Shown here: one piece after another, positions 9,474-18,494 of the stretch | Numbering within the stretch: position 1 is the stretch's first letter | Layout of the letters: every line of letters starts with the position of its first letter | From: Verrucomicrobiales bacterium | GTDB taxonomy: Bacteria > Verrucomicrobiota > Verrucomicrobiia > Verrucomicrobiales > V1-33 | Reading direction: 5' to 3' | Length of the DNA stretch: 50,782 nt | Assembly (NCBI GenBank): GCA_947460575.1 | Contig: CANHIJ010000014.1 | Span: 1-50,782, forward strand | The notes under the pieces: generated by a model | The model's database searches: none | What the model saw: only the letters and a program-made list of their open reading frames with translations | Told to the model about the DNA's origin: nothing | Program-made: the position numbers and the translations under genes

Positions 9474-12400
9474 ATGAACCATTCCCGCCCCGCCCTCGTT
9501 CTCCTCGCAGTCCTTCCCTCCACGGCCCTAGCTGCCCCCATCCCCGTCAACGGCACCACCACCTACGCGCAGAACTTCAACGGCCTCCCCACCACCTCGG
9601 TGGCCTGGACCAACGACGCCACCCTGCCGGGCTGGTTTGCCCAGTACAACAATCTCGCCGTGGTCACCCTCCAGGCCGCCAATGGCACCACCGACTTGAG
9701 CGGCCTTCTCAACCTCGGCTCCAGCGGAAACTCCGAGCGCGCCCTGGGCTCCAAATCCACTAGCACCGGCGGCTTCGCCAACGTGGCCTTCGCCGTCCAA
9801 TTCAAAAACACCGGCACCATGCCGGTCGCCCTCAGCAAACTCAGCTACACCGGCGAACTCTGGCGCGGCAACAGCGGCGTCGGCACCATCGAACAATTCG
9901 ACGTCTTCTACGCCGTCAGCGCCACCCCCATCACCAATATCCTCTCCGGCGGCAGCGCCGCCATCTCCGCCCCCGGCGACGGCTTCACCGCCATCAGCGG
10001 CGCCGAATGGTTCTCCATCCCCTCCACCGGCGCCGTCGCCCTCAACGGCAACCTCCCCGCGAACCAAGCCCGCGTCGCCGTCTCGCCCAGCGGCATCACC
10101 CTCGTCCCAGGGCAATACCTCATGGTCAAATGGACCGACCCCAATAAGGCCAATACCGACGGCTTCCAAGGCGTCGACGACGTCTCCATCGAGTTCACCG
10201 AACTCAACGGCCTCCTCACTCCCACCGCCTCCGCCTTCACCCGCGACCCCAACGGCACTCCCGGCGACCCCAGCGACGACACCTTCGGCTTTACCCTCAA
10301 CGTGGCCGGCTCCGGCTCCGCGGTCGGCTCCGGGTGGACCACCCAGGACGTCGCCCCTCCCAACGCCGCCGCCGCGGCCTACGGCGCCAGCGTGGCCTGG
10401 TCCGGCCTCCCGGCCAGCGGCCCCCAAGCCTTTACCCTAACTGACAACTCGGACTCCAACTTTTTCGTCGCCCTCTCCGCCCAAGCCCCGCGCATCCTCG
10501 GCCACAACGACTTGCCCGGCGCCGCCAATCCCCTCCTCATCAGCGACGGCAGCCCCCTTACCGCTTGGTCCGTCGACGAAGCCGCTCCCTCCCTCAGCCA
10601 AAATAACGCCACCCAAATCGACCACATCGTCACTTCCAGTGTGATCGATTTGTCGACCACCGGCTTTGTCCGCGTCCAAGCGGACCTCGAAGCCATCACC
10701 GGGGCCTCCTCCGGCTTTGAGGCCGCCGACTCCTTCGGCCTCGAGCTCATCATCGACGGCGGCCCGCCCCTCAGCATCCTCGGCGCCAACGACGTCGACC
10801 GCGACGGCCGCCTCCGCGGCGCCGCCATCGCTGGCACCGAACTCCCCGACGCCACCGCCGTCAGCTTCTCGCAAAACTTCCTCTTCGACTCCATCGTCCC
10901 CGCCTCGGCCAACACCCTGCAAATCCGCCTCATCGGAAATAGCAATTCCACTAGCGAAACCTTCACGCTGCGCAACCTCGCCCTGTCCGAGCCCACTCCC
11001 ACCCTTTTCGTCAGCCCCGCTGGGCCCGCCACCGTCAACAACCAAGGCACCGAATCCGCCGCCGACGACACCTTCAGCGCCCCCTTCAACCTGGTCCCGG
11101 TCAACCTCGGAGCCACCCCTGGCTGGACCAGCGACGCCCTCCCCGCTTCCGGCCTCTACACCGACCCCGTCCCCGTGGTCTTCGGCCCCTTCTCCATGGA
11201 AGGCCCTAATCAAACCATTGCCGTCGCCGACAAGCTCATTCCCAGCGCCACCGCCACCTTCTCCCTAGCCGTCCCCGTCCCTAGCCTAACGGTCGGCCCA
11301 GCGACCAATATCGTCCGCCACGACAACGCCCTGGCCGACCCCTCCGACGACACCGTCACCTTCGAAATCGCCATCAGCGGCGCCAACGGAGGTCCCGGCT
11401 GGGCCACCCTTCAGGCCAGCCCCGAAACCGGCTCCTTCGGCAACCCGACCTTCACGGTTCCCGCAGATGCCCCCTCGCCCCTCACCCTCACCTTTAGCGA
11501 CCTCAGCTATCCCGGCACCTCGCAAAACGTCGTCGTCGCCCTCCCCAAGCGCTATCCCATGGGGTGGCTCTACCTCGACGGCAACCTCACGGACTTCTTC
11601 ACCGCCGCCAACGCCCCCCCCGCCGCCGAGTGGGTCCCCAACGAAATCCAGCGCTCCCTCGAAATGAGTAACGGCAACGGCCTCACCGACAAGGTCGCCC
11701 TCTCCGACGTCATCGACCTCAGCGCCCGCGGCACCGTCTACTTCCAAGCCGCCTTCCGCGCCCGCGAAATCAGCGTCGGCTCTAACTTCGAAGTCGGCGA
11801 CCGCTTCAAGGCCGAACTCCTCATCGACGGCGGCCTCCCCTCCGAGCAAATCGTCAACCTCGTCGCCCCCTGGGATGTCGGGGACGGCTTCTCCTCCCTC
11901 CTCCCCGGAAGCGGCCGCAACGGCCCCCCCGACGGCTATCTCAACGGCTACCAAGGCGGCATCGGAACTGACGCCCTCACTGGCGCGGTCTACGATTCCG
12001 AAATCGCTAACTATAATGCCAACCGCGCCCGCGACGAGTTCAACTTCCGCAGCGAAGTCGCCCCCACTCAAACCAACAACCTCTTCCACCTCAGCTACAC
12101 CATCCCCGCCGCCGCCAGCCGGGCGCAGCTCCGCATCGTCGGCGCCGGCGCCGCCGGATCCGAATTCTTCACCGTCTCTCAGATTGTCTTCAGCAGCGCC
12201 GCCCCCACCACCGACCGCGACGGCGATGGCGTCAGCGATCTCTCGGAATTGGCGAGCGGCACTCTCCCGAATGACCCAACCTCATTCTTCTCGCTCTCCC
12301 AACTGAGCTCCGGGCCGTTCGGCGAACCCATCGCTTCCTTCCCCACCGCCGCCAACCGCGTCTACCGCGGCTACATCAGCACCGACCTCCTCAAGTGGAC

Positions 12401-12545
12401 GCGCGACGACTCCTCCCCTCTAGTGACGGGCGACGGCACCTTACAATATTGGTCCTTCCCCCTGCCCGTCGTCCCCACCGATCGCCTCTTCCTTCGCATC
12501 GGCGTCGGCGCTAGCGAGAGCGAATTCCCCGCCGTGCTGCCCTGA
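9474..12545 (+). CDS. Large secreted beta-sandwich repeat protein
   Basis: 1023 residues beginning with a Sec signal peptide (basic N-terminus, hydrophobic core, cleavage near ALA-AP at residue 21). After an N-terminal domain (about 25-245) the protein alternates two kinds of module. Three related repeats start near residues 246, 508 and 602, each with a DPSDDTF-like acidic turn followed by a PGW-type tryptophan. Two jelly-roll-like domains start near 385 and 744 with xVIDLSxxGxVxxQA and LLIDGG. The tail has DRDGDGVSDLSELASG near 913, then DLLKW and FLRIGV, a divergent copy of the C-terminal module of the other two large secreted proteins here. No enzymatic motif is visible. The ATG is chosen because the signal peptide starts there; no ribosome binding site precedes it. 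Confidence 0.8.
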   Translation: MNHSRPALVLLAVLPSTALAAPIPVNGTTTYAQNFNGLPTTSVAWTNDATLPGWFAQYNNLAVVTLQAANGTTDLSGLLNLGSSGNSERALGSKSTSTGGFANVAFAVQFKNTGTMPVALSKLSYTGELWRGNSGVGTIEQFDVFYAVSATPITNILSGGSAAISAPGDGFTAISGAEWFSIPSTGAVALNGNLPANQARVAVSPSGITLVPGQYLMVKWTDPNKANTDGFQGVDDVSIEFTELNGLLTPTASAFTRDPNGTPGDPSDDTFGFTLNVAGSGSAVGSGWTTQDVAPPNAAAAAYGASVAWSGLPASGPQAFTLTDNSDSNFFVALSAQAPRILGHNDLPGAANPLLISDGSPLTAWSVDEAAPSLSQNNATQIDHIVTSSVIDLSTTGFVRVQADLEAITGASSGFEAADSFGLELIIDGGPPLSILGANDVDRDGRLRGAAIAGTELPDATAVSFSQNFLFDSIVPASANTLQIRLIGNSNSTSETFTLRNLALSEPTPTLFVSPAGPATVNNQGTESAADDTFSAPFNLVPVNLGATPGWTSDALPASGLYTDPVPVVFGPFSMEGPNQTIAVADKLIPSATATFSLAVPVPSLTVGPATNIVRHDNALADPSDDTVTFEIAISGANGGPGWATLQASPETGSFGNPTFTVPADAPSPLTLTFSDLSYPGTSQNVVVALPKRYPMGWLYLDGNLTDFFTAANAPPAAEWVPNEIQRSLEMSNGNGLTDKVALSDVIDLSARGTVYFQAAFRAREISVGSNFEVGDRFKAELLIDGGLPSEQIVNLVAPWDVGDGFSSLLPGSGRNGPPDGYLNGYQGGIGTDALTGAVYDSEIANYNANRARDEFNFRSEVAPTQTNNLFHLSYTIPAAASRAQLRIVGAGAAGSEFFTVSQIVFSSAAPTTDRDGDGVSDLSELASGTLPNDPTSFFSLSQLSSGPFGEPIASFPTAANRVYRGYISTDLLKWTRDDSSPLVTGDGTLQYWSFPLPVVPTDRLFLRIGVGASESEFPAVLP

Positions 12546-12577
12546 ACACCCCGCGCCGCGTCGCCTTCCCTCCCCTT

Positions 12578-12614
12578 AGCCCCGCCGCCAGCCCGCCTGG
12601 CCGCGGGGCTTTTT
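12578..12614 (+). terminator. Rho-independent terminator after the 9.5-12.5 kb gene
   Basis: AGCCCCGC (12578-12585) pairs perfectly with GCGGGGCT (12603-12610), followed by a T-run at 12610-12614. It sits 33 bases past the stop codon and separates this gene from the LysM gene. Confidence 0.8.
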
Positions 12615-12732
12615 CGCGCCCGCCGTGGCCCCTCCCCGCCCGCCGCGCCGCGCCCGCGCGCACCTTCCCCTTGCCCTGGGGCGGGCCGCCGCCATGGTGT
12701 CCTGCTTCCCTTTGGCCCTCCCCATTTTCCAC

Positions 12733-13605
12733 ATGACCCGGGTTTACATCCGCATCCTGGCTTCGCTCTTCGCCCTCGCGGTGCTGGCGGGCATGGTCCT
12801 GGGCGCCTACTATCTCTATCAGGAAACCTATTTGCCAGAAAAACAAAGCATCCAACAAGTCAAGACCCTCCTCAGCACCGCCGCCCCCAAGGCCGACCCC
12901 GGCAAAAAGCAGTTCGACCAGGCCATGGATTTCATCCGCCAGGGAAACCTCGAAGCCGCCAAACAGCGCCTCACCGAAATCACCGAAGTCTATCAAGACT
13001 CCAGCCGCAACCTCGACGCCCGCCGCGTCCTCGGCGAAATCAACCTCGACCGCCTCTTTTCCCGCTCCCCCATGCCCGGCAAACTGGAATACACCGCCGC
13101 CCGCGGCGACAGCCTCCACGAAATCGCTCAGCGCTTCCGCAGCACCCTCGCCTACCTCCGCCGCGTTAACCACCTCCTCGGCCCCGTAGTCCACCCCGAC
13201 GACCGCCTCATCGTCTACCCCCTCGACTTCACCCTCCAGGCCGATTTTACTGAGAAGCGGATCACCCTCACCGAAAACGGCCGCTTCATTAAAGACTATC
13301 CCATCCTCGGCCTTCACCTCCCCTACCCCAGCCTCCCCGAACAAACCACCGTCGGCGAAAAACCAGCTTGGATCGACGCCAAAAAAATCCAGCCCAACGA
13401 CGAGCGCTACCCCGCCGCCCGCAAGTGGATCCAAACCGTCGGCCGCCCCGGCAAGCCCGGCATCGTCTTCTGCGCCACCCCGCCCGCCCAGGCCGCCAAC
13501 CCTGAGCCCGGCATCTACCTCTCCGAATCAGACATCGAGGAACTCTCCACCCTCGTCCGCGTCGGCGCTCCCGTCCTCTTCCTCAAAAAGCACCCCGCCT
13601 CTTGA
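12733..13605 (+). CDS. Membrane-anchored LysM protein with degenerate L,D-transpeptidase-like C-terminus
   Basis: 290 residues from the ATG at 12733. An upstream in-frame ATG at 12625 would place a proline/arginine-rich stretch ahead of the membrane segment and is less likely. Residues about 8-28 form one transmembrane helix, residues 45-100 look like a TPR-type helical spacer (QAMDFIRQGNLEAAKQRL), and residues 118-165 form a LysM peptidoglycan-binding domain (ARGDSLHEIAQRF...LIVYP). The rest resembles a YkuD fold: a strand with ENGRFIKDYPI, then LSESDIEELSTLVRVGAPV, which matches the segment after the catalytic HGCIR motif. At that motif this protein reads EPGIY (258-262), so catalytic His and Cys appear lost. 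It probably binds cell wall without cross-linking it. accA follows after 25 bases. Confidence 0.75.
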   Translation: MTRVYIRILASLFALAVLAGMVLGAYYLYQETYLPEKQSIQQVKTLLSTAAPKADPGKKQFDQAMDFIRQGNLEAAKQRLTEITEVYQDSSRNLDARRVLGEINLDRLFSRSPMPGKLEYTAARGDSLHEIAQRFRSTLAYLRRVNHLLGPVVHPDDRLIVYPLDFTLQADFTEKRITLTENGRFIKDYPILGLHLPYPSLPEQTTVGEKPAWIDAKKIQPNDERYPAARKWIQTVGRPGKPGIVFCATPPAQAANPEPGIYLSESDIEELSTLVRVGAPVLFLKKHPAS

Positions 13606-13630
13606 GCCCCACCTCCTGCCCCGCTCTGCT

Positions 13631-14599
13631 ATGACACCCAGCCCGCTCGAATTCGAAAAGCCTATCCTCGAACTCCAACAGCAGTTAGACGCCCTGCTCG
13701 CCAAGAGCGCCGACCAATCCATCGACCTCACCGGCGAAGTCGATACCATGCGCCGCAAAATCGCCGACCTCCAGGAAACCACCTACCGCAATCTCTCCGC
13801 CTGGCAGCGCGTCCAAATCGCTCGCCACCCCGCCCGCCCCTACATGCTCGACTACGTGGCCCAGTGCTTCACCGATTTCCTCGAAGTCCACGGCGACCGC
13901 CACACCGGCGACGACCACGCCATGCCCGCCGGTTTCGCCACCATCGGCGGCCGCAAGGTCCTCGTCATCGGACAACAAAAGGGCCGCGACACCAAGGAAA
14001 ACCTCAAGCGCAACTTCGGCTGCGCCCACCCCGAAGGCTACCGCAAGGCCCTCCGCCTGATGCGCCTCGCCGAAAAATTCCACCTCCCCATCGTCAGCCT
14101 CATCGATACCCCCGGAGCCTACCCAGGCGTCCAAGCCGAAGAGCGCAACATCGCCGAAGCCATCGCCTTCAACCTGCGCGAAATGATGACCCTCAAAACC
14201 CCCATCGTCGCCATCGTCATCGGCGAGGGCGGCTCCGGCGGCGCCCTCGGCATCGGCGTCGCCGACCGCGTCCTCATGCTGGAAAACGCCTACTACTCGG
14301 TCATCAGCCCCGAGGGCTGCGCCGCCATCCTCTGGAAACACCGCCAACACGCCCCCGAAGCCGCCGAAGCCCTCAACCTCACCGCCAGCGACCTCTCCCG
14401 CCTCGGCGTCGTCGACGAAGTCCTCCCCGAACCCACCGGCGGCGCCCACTACGACCCCGCCGCCACCGCCGCCACCCTCAAGGACGCCATCCTCCGCCAC
14501 CTCGCCGCCCTGGATTCCTCCCCGCCCGCTAACCTCCTTCGTGACCGCTACGCCAAATTCCGCCGCTTCGGCGTCGTCGAAGAATCCGCCACCGCCTAG
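13631..14599 (+). CDS. accA: Acetyl-CoA carboxylase carboxyltransferase subunit alpha
   Basis: 322 residues, the usual length for AccA. The protein transfers carboxyl from biotin to acetyl-CoA with AccD, the committed step of fatty acid synthesis, in the cytoplasm. Family sequences are clear: LEFEKPILELQ at the N-terminus, ARHPARPYMLDY, FLEVHGDRHTGDD, GGRKVLVIGQQKGRDTKEN, NFGCAHPEGYRKA, SLIDTPGAYPG and GEGGSGGALGIGVAD followed by YSVISPEGCAAILWK. The start follows a C-rich stretch (CACCTCCTG) with no Shine-Dalgarno sequence. It converges on the minus-strand EamA gene, 51 bases away. accD is not in the window. Confidence 0.97.
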   Translation: MTPSPLEFEKPILELQQQLDALLAKSADQSIDLTGEVDTMRRKIADLQETTYRNLSAWQRVQIARHPARPYMLDYVAQCFTDFLEVHGDRHTGDDHAMPAGFATIGGRKVLVIGQQKGRDTKENLKRNFGCAHPEGYRKALRLMRLAEKFHLPIVSLIDTPGAYPGVQAEERNIAEAIAFNLREMMTLKTPIVAIVIGEGGSGGALGIGVADRVLMLENAYYSVISPEGCAAILWKHRQHAPEAAEALNLTASDLSRLGVVDEVLPEPTGGAHYDPAATAATLKDAILRHLAALDSSPPANLLRDRYAKFRRFGVVEESATA

Positions 14600-14650
14600 T
14601 TTCCAGCGCGCCCGCCCCCTGCTTTCCGCAACCCCAGTGCGCCCTAAAGC

Positions 14651-15607
14651 CTAGCCCGCCTTCCCGGCCAGGCAGAGCACCGCAATCCCGGCCACCGCCA
14701 CCCCCGTGCCCAAAATCTGGCGCCGCGTGGGGTGGTCCCCGTCCAGCCACTTCGCCAGGGGAATGACCCAAAGCGCACTTGTGGCCGCCAGAGCCACCAC
14801 CACCGCCGAGGGAAGGTGCAGCCTGGCCCATTGATAGCAGGAAACCCCTGCCACGGGGCCGAAAAAGGCCGCCCCCACAATCGCGCCCGCCGCCCGCCGC
14901 GGGGAAATGCTGGCACCAACCGCCAAGCGGCCTCCGGACCGCTCCTCCCCGGCGCGGCCCCGCGTTTTCTGCGCCCCCTGCCACGCCCCCCACGCCAAAA
15001 TCCCCACCAAGACGCCCGCGGTGCTCCGCTGAAACGCCTGGCTAATTCCGTGCACGCTGACCTGCTGGGCGTCCGCGACGCGGTTGGCCCACCCACTCAA
15101 CGTGGTGCCCAAACCTTGCCCGCCCCCCGCGAGGCAGGCAAAGGCCCACCCGCTCCAGGGCGACAAAGCCGCCGCTCCCCCCTCGGTTCGGCTCGGCCAC
15201 AGGGCCACCCCCAGCCCGCTCAGGACGATAGCCACCCCCAGCCATTGGGGGCGCGCCAGAGGTTCTCCGAGCAGCCAGTGGTCGCCCCAGGCCGCGCAGA
15301 GCGTACCCAAGCTGAAATTGACCAAAATGGTCTGTCGCGCCCCCAGCCTCGGATAAGCCAAAAACAGCCCGATGTCCCCGAGGCCAAAACCCAGCAATCC
15401 GCTGAGGAAAAACCAGGGAAATACCCCTGCCGCCAGGCTGCTCTGCTGCCCAAGCGCATCCAGCGCCAAGGTCAGCGCCCCCAGCACGGCGCTGGCCAAG
15501 CTCAGGCGCAGCGCGTTGGCCCGCAGCGGCCCCCACAGTTGGGCGGCCCGCTGCCCGAAGAGGGCGCTGCAGGCGAACAACACCGCGGTCAGCAGGGCCG
15601 GAATCAT
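14651..15607 (-). CDS. EamA/DMT-family permease
   Basis: 318 residues with about ten hydrophobic segments arranged as two halves, the layout of the drug/metabolite transporter (EamA) superfamily. The first half ends with a WLGVAIVLSGLGVAL helix. The second half has LPSAVVVALAATSALWVIPLA and a final GTGVAVAGIAVLCLAG helix, both typical of EamA repeats. A polar loop near residues 210-235 is rich in Arg and Gly. The substrate cannot be told from sequence. It begins 25 bases after the ankyrin gene's stop on the same strand, so the two are probably cotranscribed. Its codons end mostly in G (CTG, GCG, GTG), unlike plus-strand neighbours. Confidence 0.85.
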   Translation of the reverse strand: MIPALLTAVLFACSALFGQRAAQLWGPLRANALRLSLASAVLGALTLALDALGQQSSLAAGVFPWFFLSGLLGFGLGDIGLFLAYPRLGARQTILVNFSLGTLCAAWGDHWLLGEPLARPQWLGVAIVLSGLGVALWPSRTEGGAAALSPWSGWAFACLAGGGQGLGTTLSGWANRVADAQQVSVHGISQAFQRSTAGVLVGILAWGAWQGAQKTRGRAGEERSGGRLAVGASISPRRAAGAIVGAAFFGPVAGVSCYQWARLHLPSAVVVALAATSALWVIPLAKWLDGDHPTRRQILGTGVAVAGIAVLCLAGKAG

Positions 15608-15632
15608 GGCCCAAGCCCCTCGGTTTGGTGCC

Positions 15633-17063
15633 TCAAGGCGGCACCTCCAGCGGCACCTGCACGGTTTCCCGGGTCAGGCGGTTTTCCAGGACCAGCCCGG
15701 CCTGCTCGATCGCCGACACCCGCAGCAACAGGGAACCGAGCCGAAATTCATCCCCGGGCCCGGCGGCCCACTCCCGCTCCACCCCCTCAATCCGCAGCCG
15801 CGCGGTGCTTTCCTTCGACAATACCGGTTCCCCCGGCACCGCCACAAAGACCTCTCCCGTGTCCCGGCGCCGGAAATGCAATTCCGACGCATTCTTCAAA
15901 ACGGTCTCCGCGGCGTCGGCATATAGGCGGCGCCGCCGCAATTTCTCCACCACGCAGCCGGTGCCGGGAATTTCCTCGCCCACCCGCAAGGTCACGCTGC
16001 GGGTCGGCTCCTCCAAGAGGCGCACCTCCGCCGATTCATTCCCCACCGCCACATCCACCAGCACCACCGGCCAGGCCCGCGGCTCCCAAGCCTTCATCCG
16101 CAACACTTTCGGCAGCTCTGCCATCGCATCGCAGCGCACTTTGGGAAAACGGCTTCCCCCCAGCGGCCCGGGCCGCGCCGCGGTCTTCCGCAGCGGCTCC
16201 CCCGCGCCCGACACCTCGGCTCCTCCCGCTCCAATAACGGCGGCCGCCACAGCCTCCTCCTCAGCGGTCTCGGTCCCGGCTCCCCGCCCACCAGAGGCGA
16301 AAAATGCCGCCACTTCCCCCTTTCCCGCGGCTTGGGCGGCGGCGGCGCCAGCCCGCCACCAGGCCTCCGCCTGGGGGGCCTCAGGCATCCGATTGGCCAA
16401 CAGCCGCACCGCCGCCAAGTGCCCACCGCGCCCCGCCGCTGCCAGGAGTTTTCCCCAATCCCGCGCCTCCCCGGCGGGGCGCGGCTCCGCCCGCAGCAAG
16501 CTGTCGATCACCCCGGTGTGACCCCCTTGGCAGGCCAACTGCAGGGCTTCCTCCACTCCGCCCGCCCCCTCCGGCAAAAGTAAGTCGACCACTCCGGCGT
16601 GCCCAGCTGCCGCCGCGGCCGTCAGCGCCGTCCGACCTTTCTCATCCCGCTGCGCCGGATCAGCCCCCGCTGCCCGCAGCGCCGCCACCGACACCTCATC
16701 GCCCACTTCGGCCGCCGCCAGCAGCGCCGCCACGCCTTGCCCGTCCGCCCAACCCACTTGCGCTCCCGCCGCCAGCAAGCGCGACACCACGTGCGATTGC
16801 CCCCGCCCCGCCGCCACTTGCAAAGCGGTTTCCCCTCCCGGCCCCACCGCGTCCACCTGCATTCCCGCCCCCAAAAACTGCTCCACCACTCCGCCCTGCC
16901 CCGCCGCCGCCGCCCGGTGGTAGTCCCCAATCGTAAAGCGATATCCCGCCTCCAGCACTCCCGCCCTCGCCCGCTCCTCCCCATTGCGACACGAAGCCAT
17001 CAGCCCCAGCCCCGCCAGGGCCGCCAGCGCTTGCCACCAGGGCCAGATCCAGGGCTTTCCCAT
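15633..17063 (-). CDS. Ankyrin-repeat lipoprotein
   Basis: 476 residues. The N-terminus is a lipoprotein signal: a hydrophobic stretch, then LMASC with the lipidated Cys at 24. Residues about 45-250 hold ankyrin repeats, recognised by GGETALQVAAGRGQSHVVSRLLAAGAQV and similar 33-residue units; later repeats are more degenerate. A Gly/Ala/Glu-rich linker follows, then a C-terminal part from about 310 with two possible small beta domains (LLEEPTRSVTLRVGEEIPG and FRLGSLLLRVSAIE) that I do not recognise. Ankyrin repeats bind proteins, so an envelope scaffold or inhibitor role is possible but not shown. It lies between the glycosyltransferase (72 bases upstream) and the EamA gene. Confidence 0.8.
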   Translation of the reverse strand: MGKPWIWPWWQALAALAGLGLMASCRNGEERARAGVLEAGYRFTIGDYHRAAAAGQGGVVEQFLGAGMQVDAVGPGGETALQVAAGRGQSHVVSRLLAAGAQVGWADGQGVAALLAAAEVGDEVSVAALRAAGADPAQRDEKGRTALTAAAAAGHAGVVDLLLPEGAGGVEEALQLACQGGHTGVIDSLLRAEPRPAGEARDWGKLLAAAGRGGHLAAVRLLANRMPEAPQAEAWWRAGAAAAQAAGKGEVAAFFASGGRGAGTETAEEEAVAAAVIGAGGAEVSGAGEPLRKTAARPGPLGGSRFPKVRCDAMAELPKVLRMKAWEPRAWPVVLVDVAVGNESAEVRLLEEPTRSVTLRVGEEIPGTGCVVEKLRRRRLYADAAETVLKNASELHFRRRDTGEVFVAVPGEPVLSKESTARLRIEGVEREWAAGPGDEFRLGSLLLRVSAIEQAGLVLENRLTRETVQVPLEVPP

Positions 17064-17135
17064 AAGCCCTACCCCTTCGCCCCCCGCGCGGGGGAATCAA
17101 TCCCAATTCCCGCGCCGAGCCACCCCGCACTCCCT

Positions 17136-18293
17136 TTAGCCAGCCCCTCGCAGGGAAAGCAATTCGTCGTAAATCCCCTCGAGATGGCGGATCTGGGCGC
17201 GCTGCTCAAAGTGCTCCCGCACCTCGCGGGCGGCATGGCGACTCAAGGTTTCCCAAAGCCCCGGCTCCCGCGCGAGGCGGAGCAGATTGTCCAAAAAGCG
17301 GTCCCCATCCCGTTCCTCCACCAGCAATCCGCTGGAATTGTCCACCACCGCTTCCGGAATCCCCCCGTGGTACGTCGCCAGCACCGGCAAGCCCGTGGCC
17401 ATGGCCTCCAGCATGGAATTCGGAATCCCCTCCTGATTTTGGTCCGGAGGCGTCTGGCTCGGGTGGAGAAAGGCGTGCGCCCCGTGGTACAGGCGACACA
17501 GCGCCGCCGTGTCCAAAAACCCCGCAAAACGCACCCGCGCGGCTACCCCAAGCTCCTCCGCCAGCTGCTGCAAGGGCGCCAACAGCGGCCCCTCTCCCGC
17601 TATCGTAAAAGTGCTCGCCGGGTAGTCCCGGCAAAAGGCCGCAAACGCCCGCAGCGACAACTCCAGCCCCTTTTTGTCAATCAAGCGGCAAGCCTGTACC
17701 AGGTGCCAGGCCCCATCCTCCGGAAAAACCCGCTCCCCCGCCACGGGAAACGCCTCCATCGGAATCCCCGTCCGATTCAGCCGGATCTTCCCCTCCGGGC
17801 ACCCCAGCTCCAACAGGCGGTCCCGCAGCGACCGCGACCGCGCCAGCACCAGCGGCACCGTCTGCAGCAGGGCCCGCAGGCGCTCCGGGTAGCCCGGTTG
17901 GTCCGCCCGCGGCATGACATCCGCCCCGTGAAAAGAAACCAAAGTCGGCAGCGCCGTCTCCTGCAAAAACGGCAGCAAATGCACCCCCGTGTGCCCAAAG
18001 TAGACGTGCAACAGATCGGGCCGACGGCGCTCCAGGACCTGCATCAGGGCGCGGTATTCTCCCCGGTAAACCAATGGCGGTTGCCGCCGCACGTACTTTA
18101 AATGAAAACGGCGCAAAAAATTGCTCCGCGCCGGCGGCAACACCTCAATGTCCGCAAAGGGAAAGGCCCCCGCGCTCTGCCGCTGCTTGCACACCACCAC
18201 CGTCTCATACCGCTCCAGCCCAGTCACCTGGCGGTAAATGTGCCGCATCTCCGGCTTCAGAAACGTCGTGCAATAGCTGGCAACCGTCGGCAT
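17136..18293 (-). CDS. GT4-family glycosyltransferase
   Basis: 385 residues from the ATG at 18293; the frame continues 56 codons upstream but those residues cross the rpsU terminator and do not look coding. This is a GT-B fold retaining glycosyltransferase of the Glycos_transf_1/4 type. It has an N-terminal acceptor domain with LHVYFGHTGVHLLPF and SFHGADV, and a C-terminal donor domain with AGEGPLLAPLQQLAEELGV, RVRFAGF and the EGIPNSMLEAMATGLPVLATYHGGIPE donor-binding segment containing the E-x7-E pair. The Asn-Ser-Met-Leu-Glu form is typical of colanic acid or exopolysaccharide transferases. The sugar and acceptor are not predictable. Confidence 0.9.
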   Translation of the reverse strand: MPTVASYCTTFLKPEMRHIYRQVTGLERYETVVVCKQRQSAGAFPFADIEVLPPARSNFLRRFHLKYVRRQPPLVYRGEYRALMQVLERRRPDLLHVYFGHTGVHLLPFLQETALPTLVSFHGADVMPRADQPGYPERLRALLQTVPLVLARSRSLRDRLLELGCPEGKIRLNRTGIPMEAFPVAGERVFPEDGAWHLVQACRLIDKKGLELSLRAFAAFCRDYPASTFTIAGEGPLLAPLQQLAEELGVAARVRFAGFLDTAALCRLYHGAHAFLHPSQTPPDQNQEGIPNSMLEAMATGLPVLATYHGGIPEAVVDNSSGLLVEERDGDRFLDNLLRLAREPGLWETLSRHAAREVREHFEQRAQIRHLEGIYDELLSLRGAG

Positions 18294-18380
18294 GGCAGTG
18301 CAATTAGTATCAAAATCCCTCCGTCGATCTCCCTCGACATGCGCGCCCAAGCCGCCACCAAGCGACCCGCCCTCGACCCA

Positions 18381-18407
18381 ATAAAAAAGCTCCGGCGCAC
18401 CGGAGCT
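18381..18407 (-). terminator. Rho-independent terminator of rpsU
   Basis: Read on the minus strand, AGCTCCGG (18407-18400) and CCGGAGCT (18395-18388) form a perfect 8-bp stem with a 4-base loop, followed by TTTTTTAT (18388-18381). It lies about 90 bases past the rpsU stop and before the glycosyltransferase start, so rpsU is transcribed alone. Confidence 0.88.
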
Positions 18408-18494
18408 CTTTAACAAAAAATGTCGCGCCGACGACCGGGCAGCCGAGTCAGCCGGGCTCAATGAGCCGTTCGACCGGTCGGCCAGGTCAAAAAA

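Noticed and set aside
18294..18461. A longer glycosyltransferase beginning at 18461
   Set aside because: The extra 56 codons run through the rpsU terminator hairpin and do not resemble the family N-terminus.
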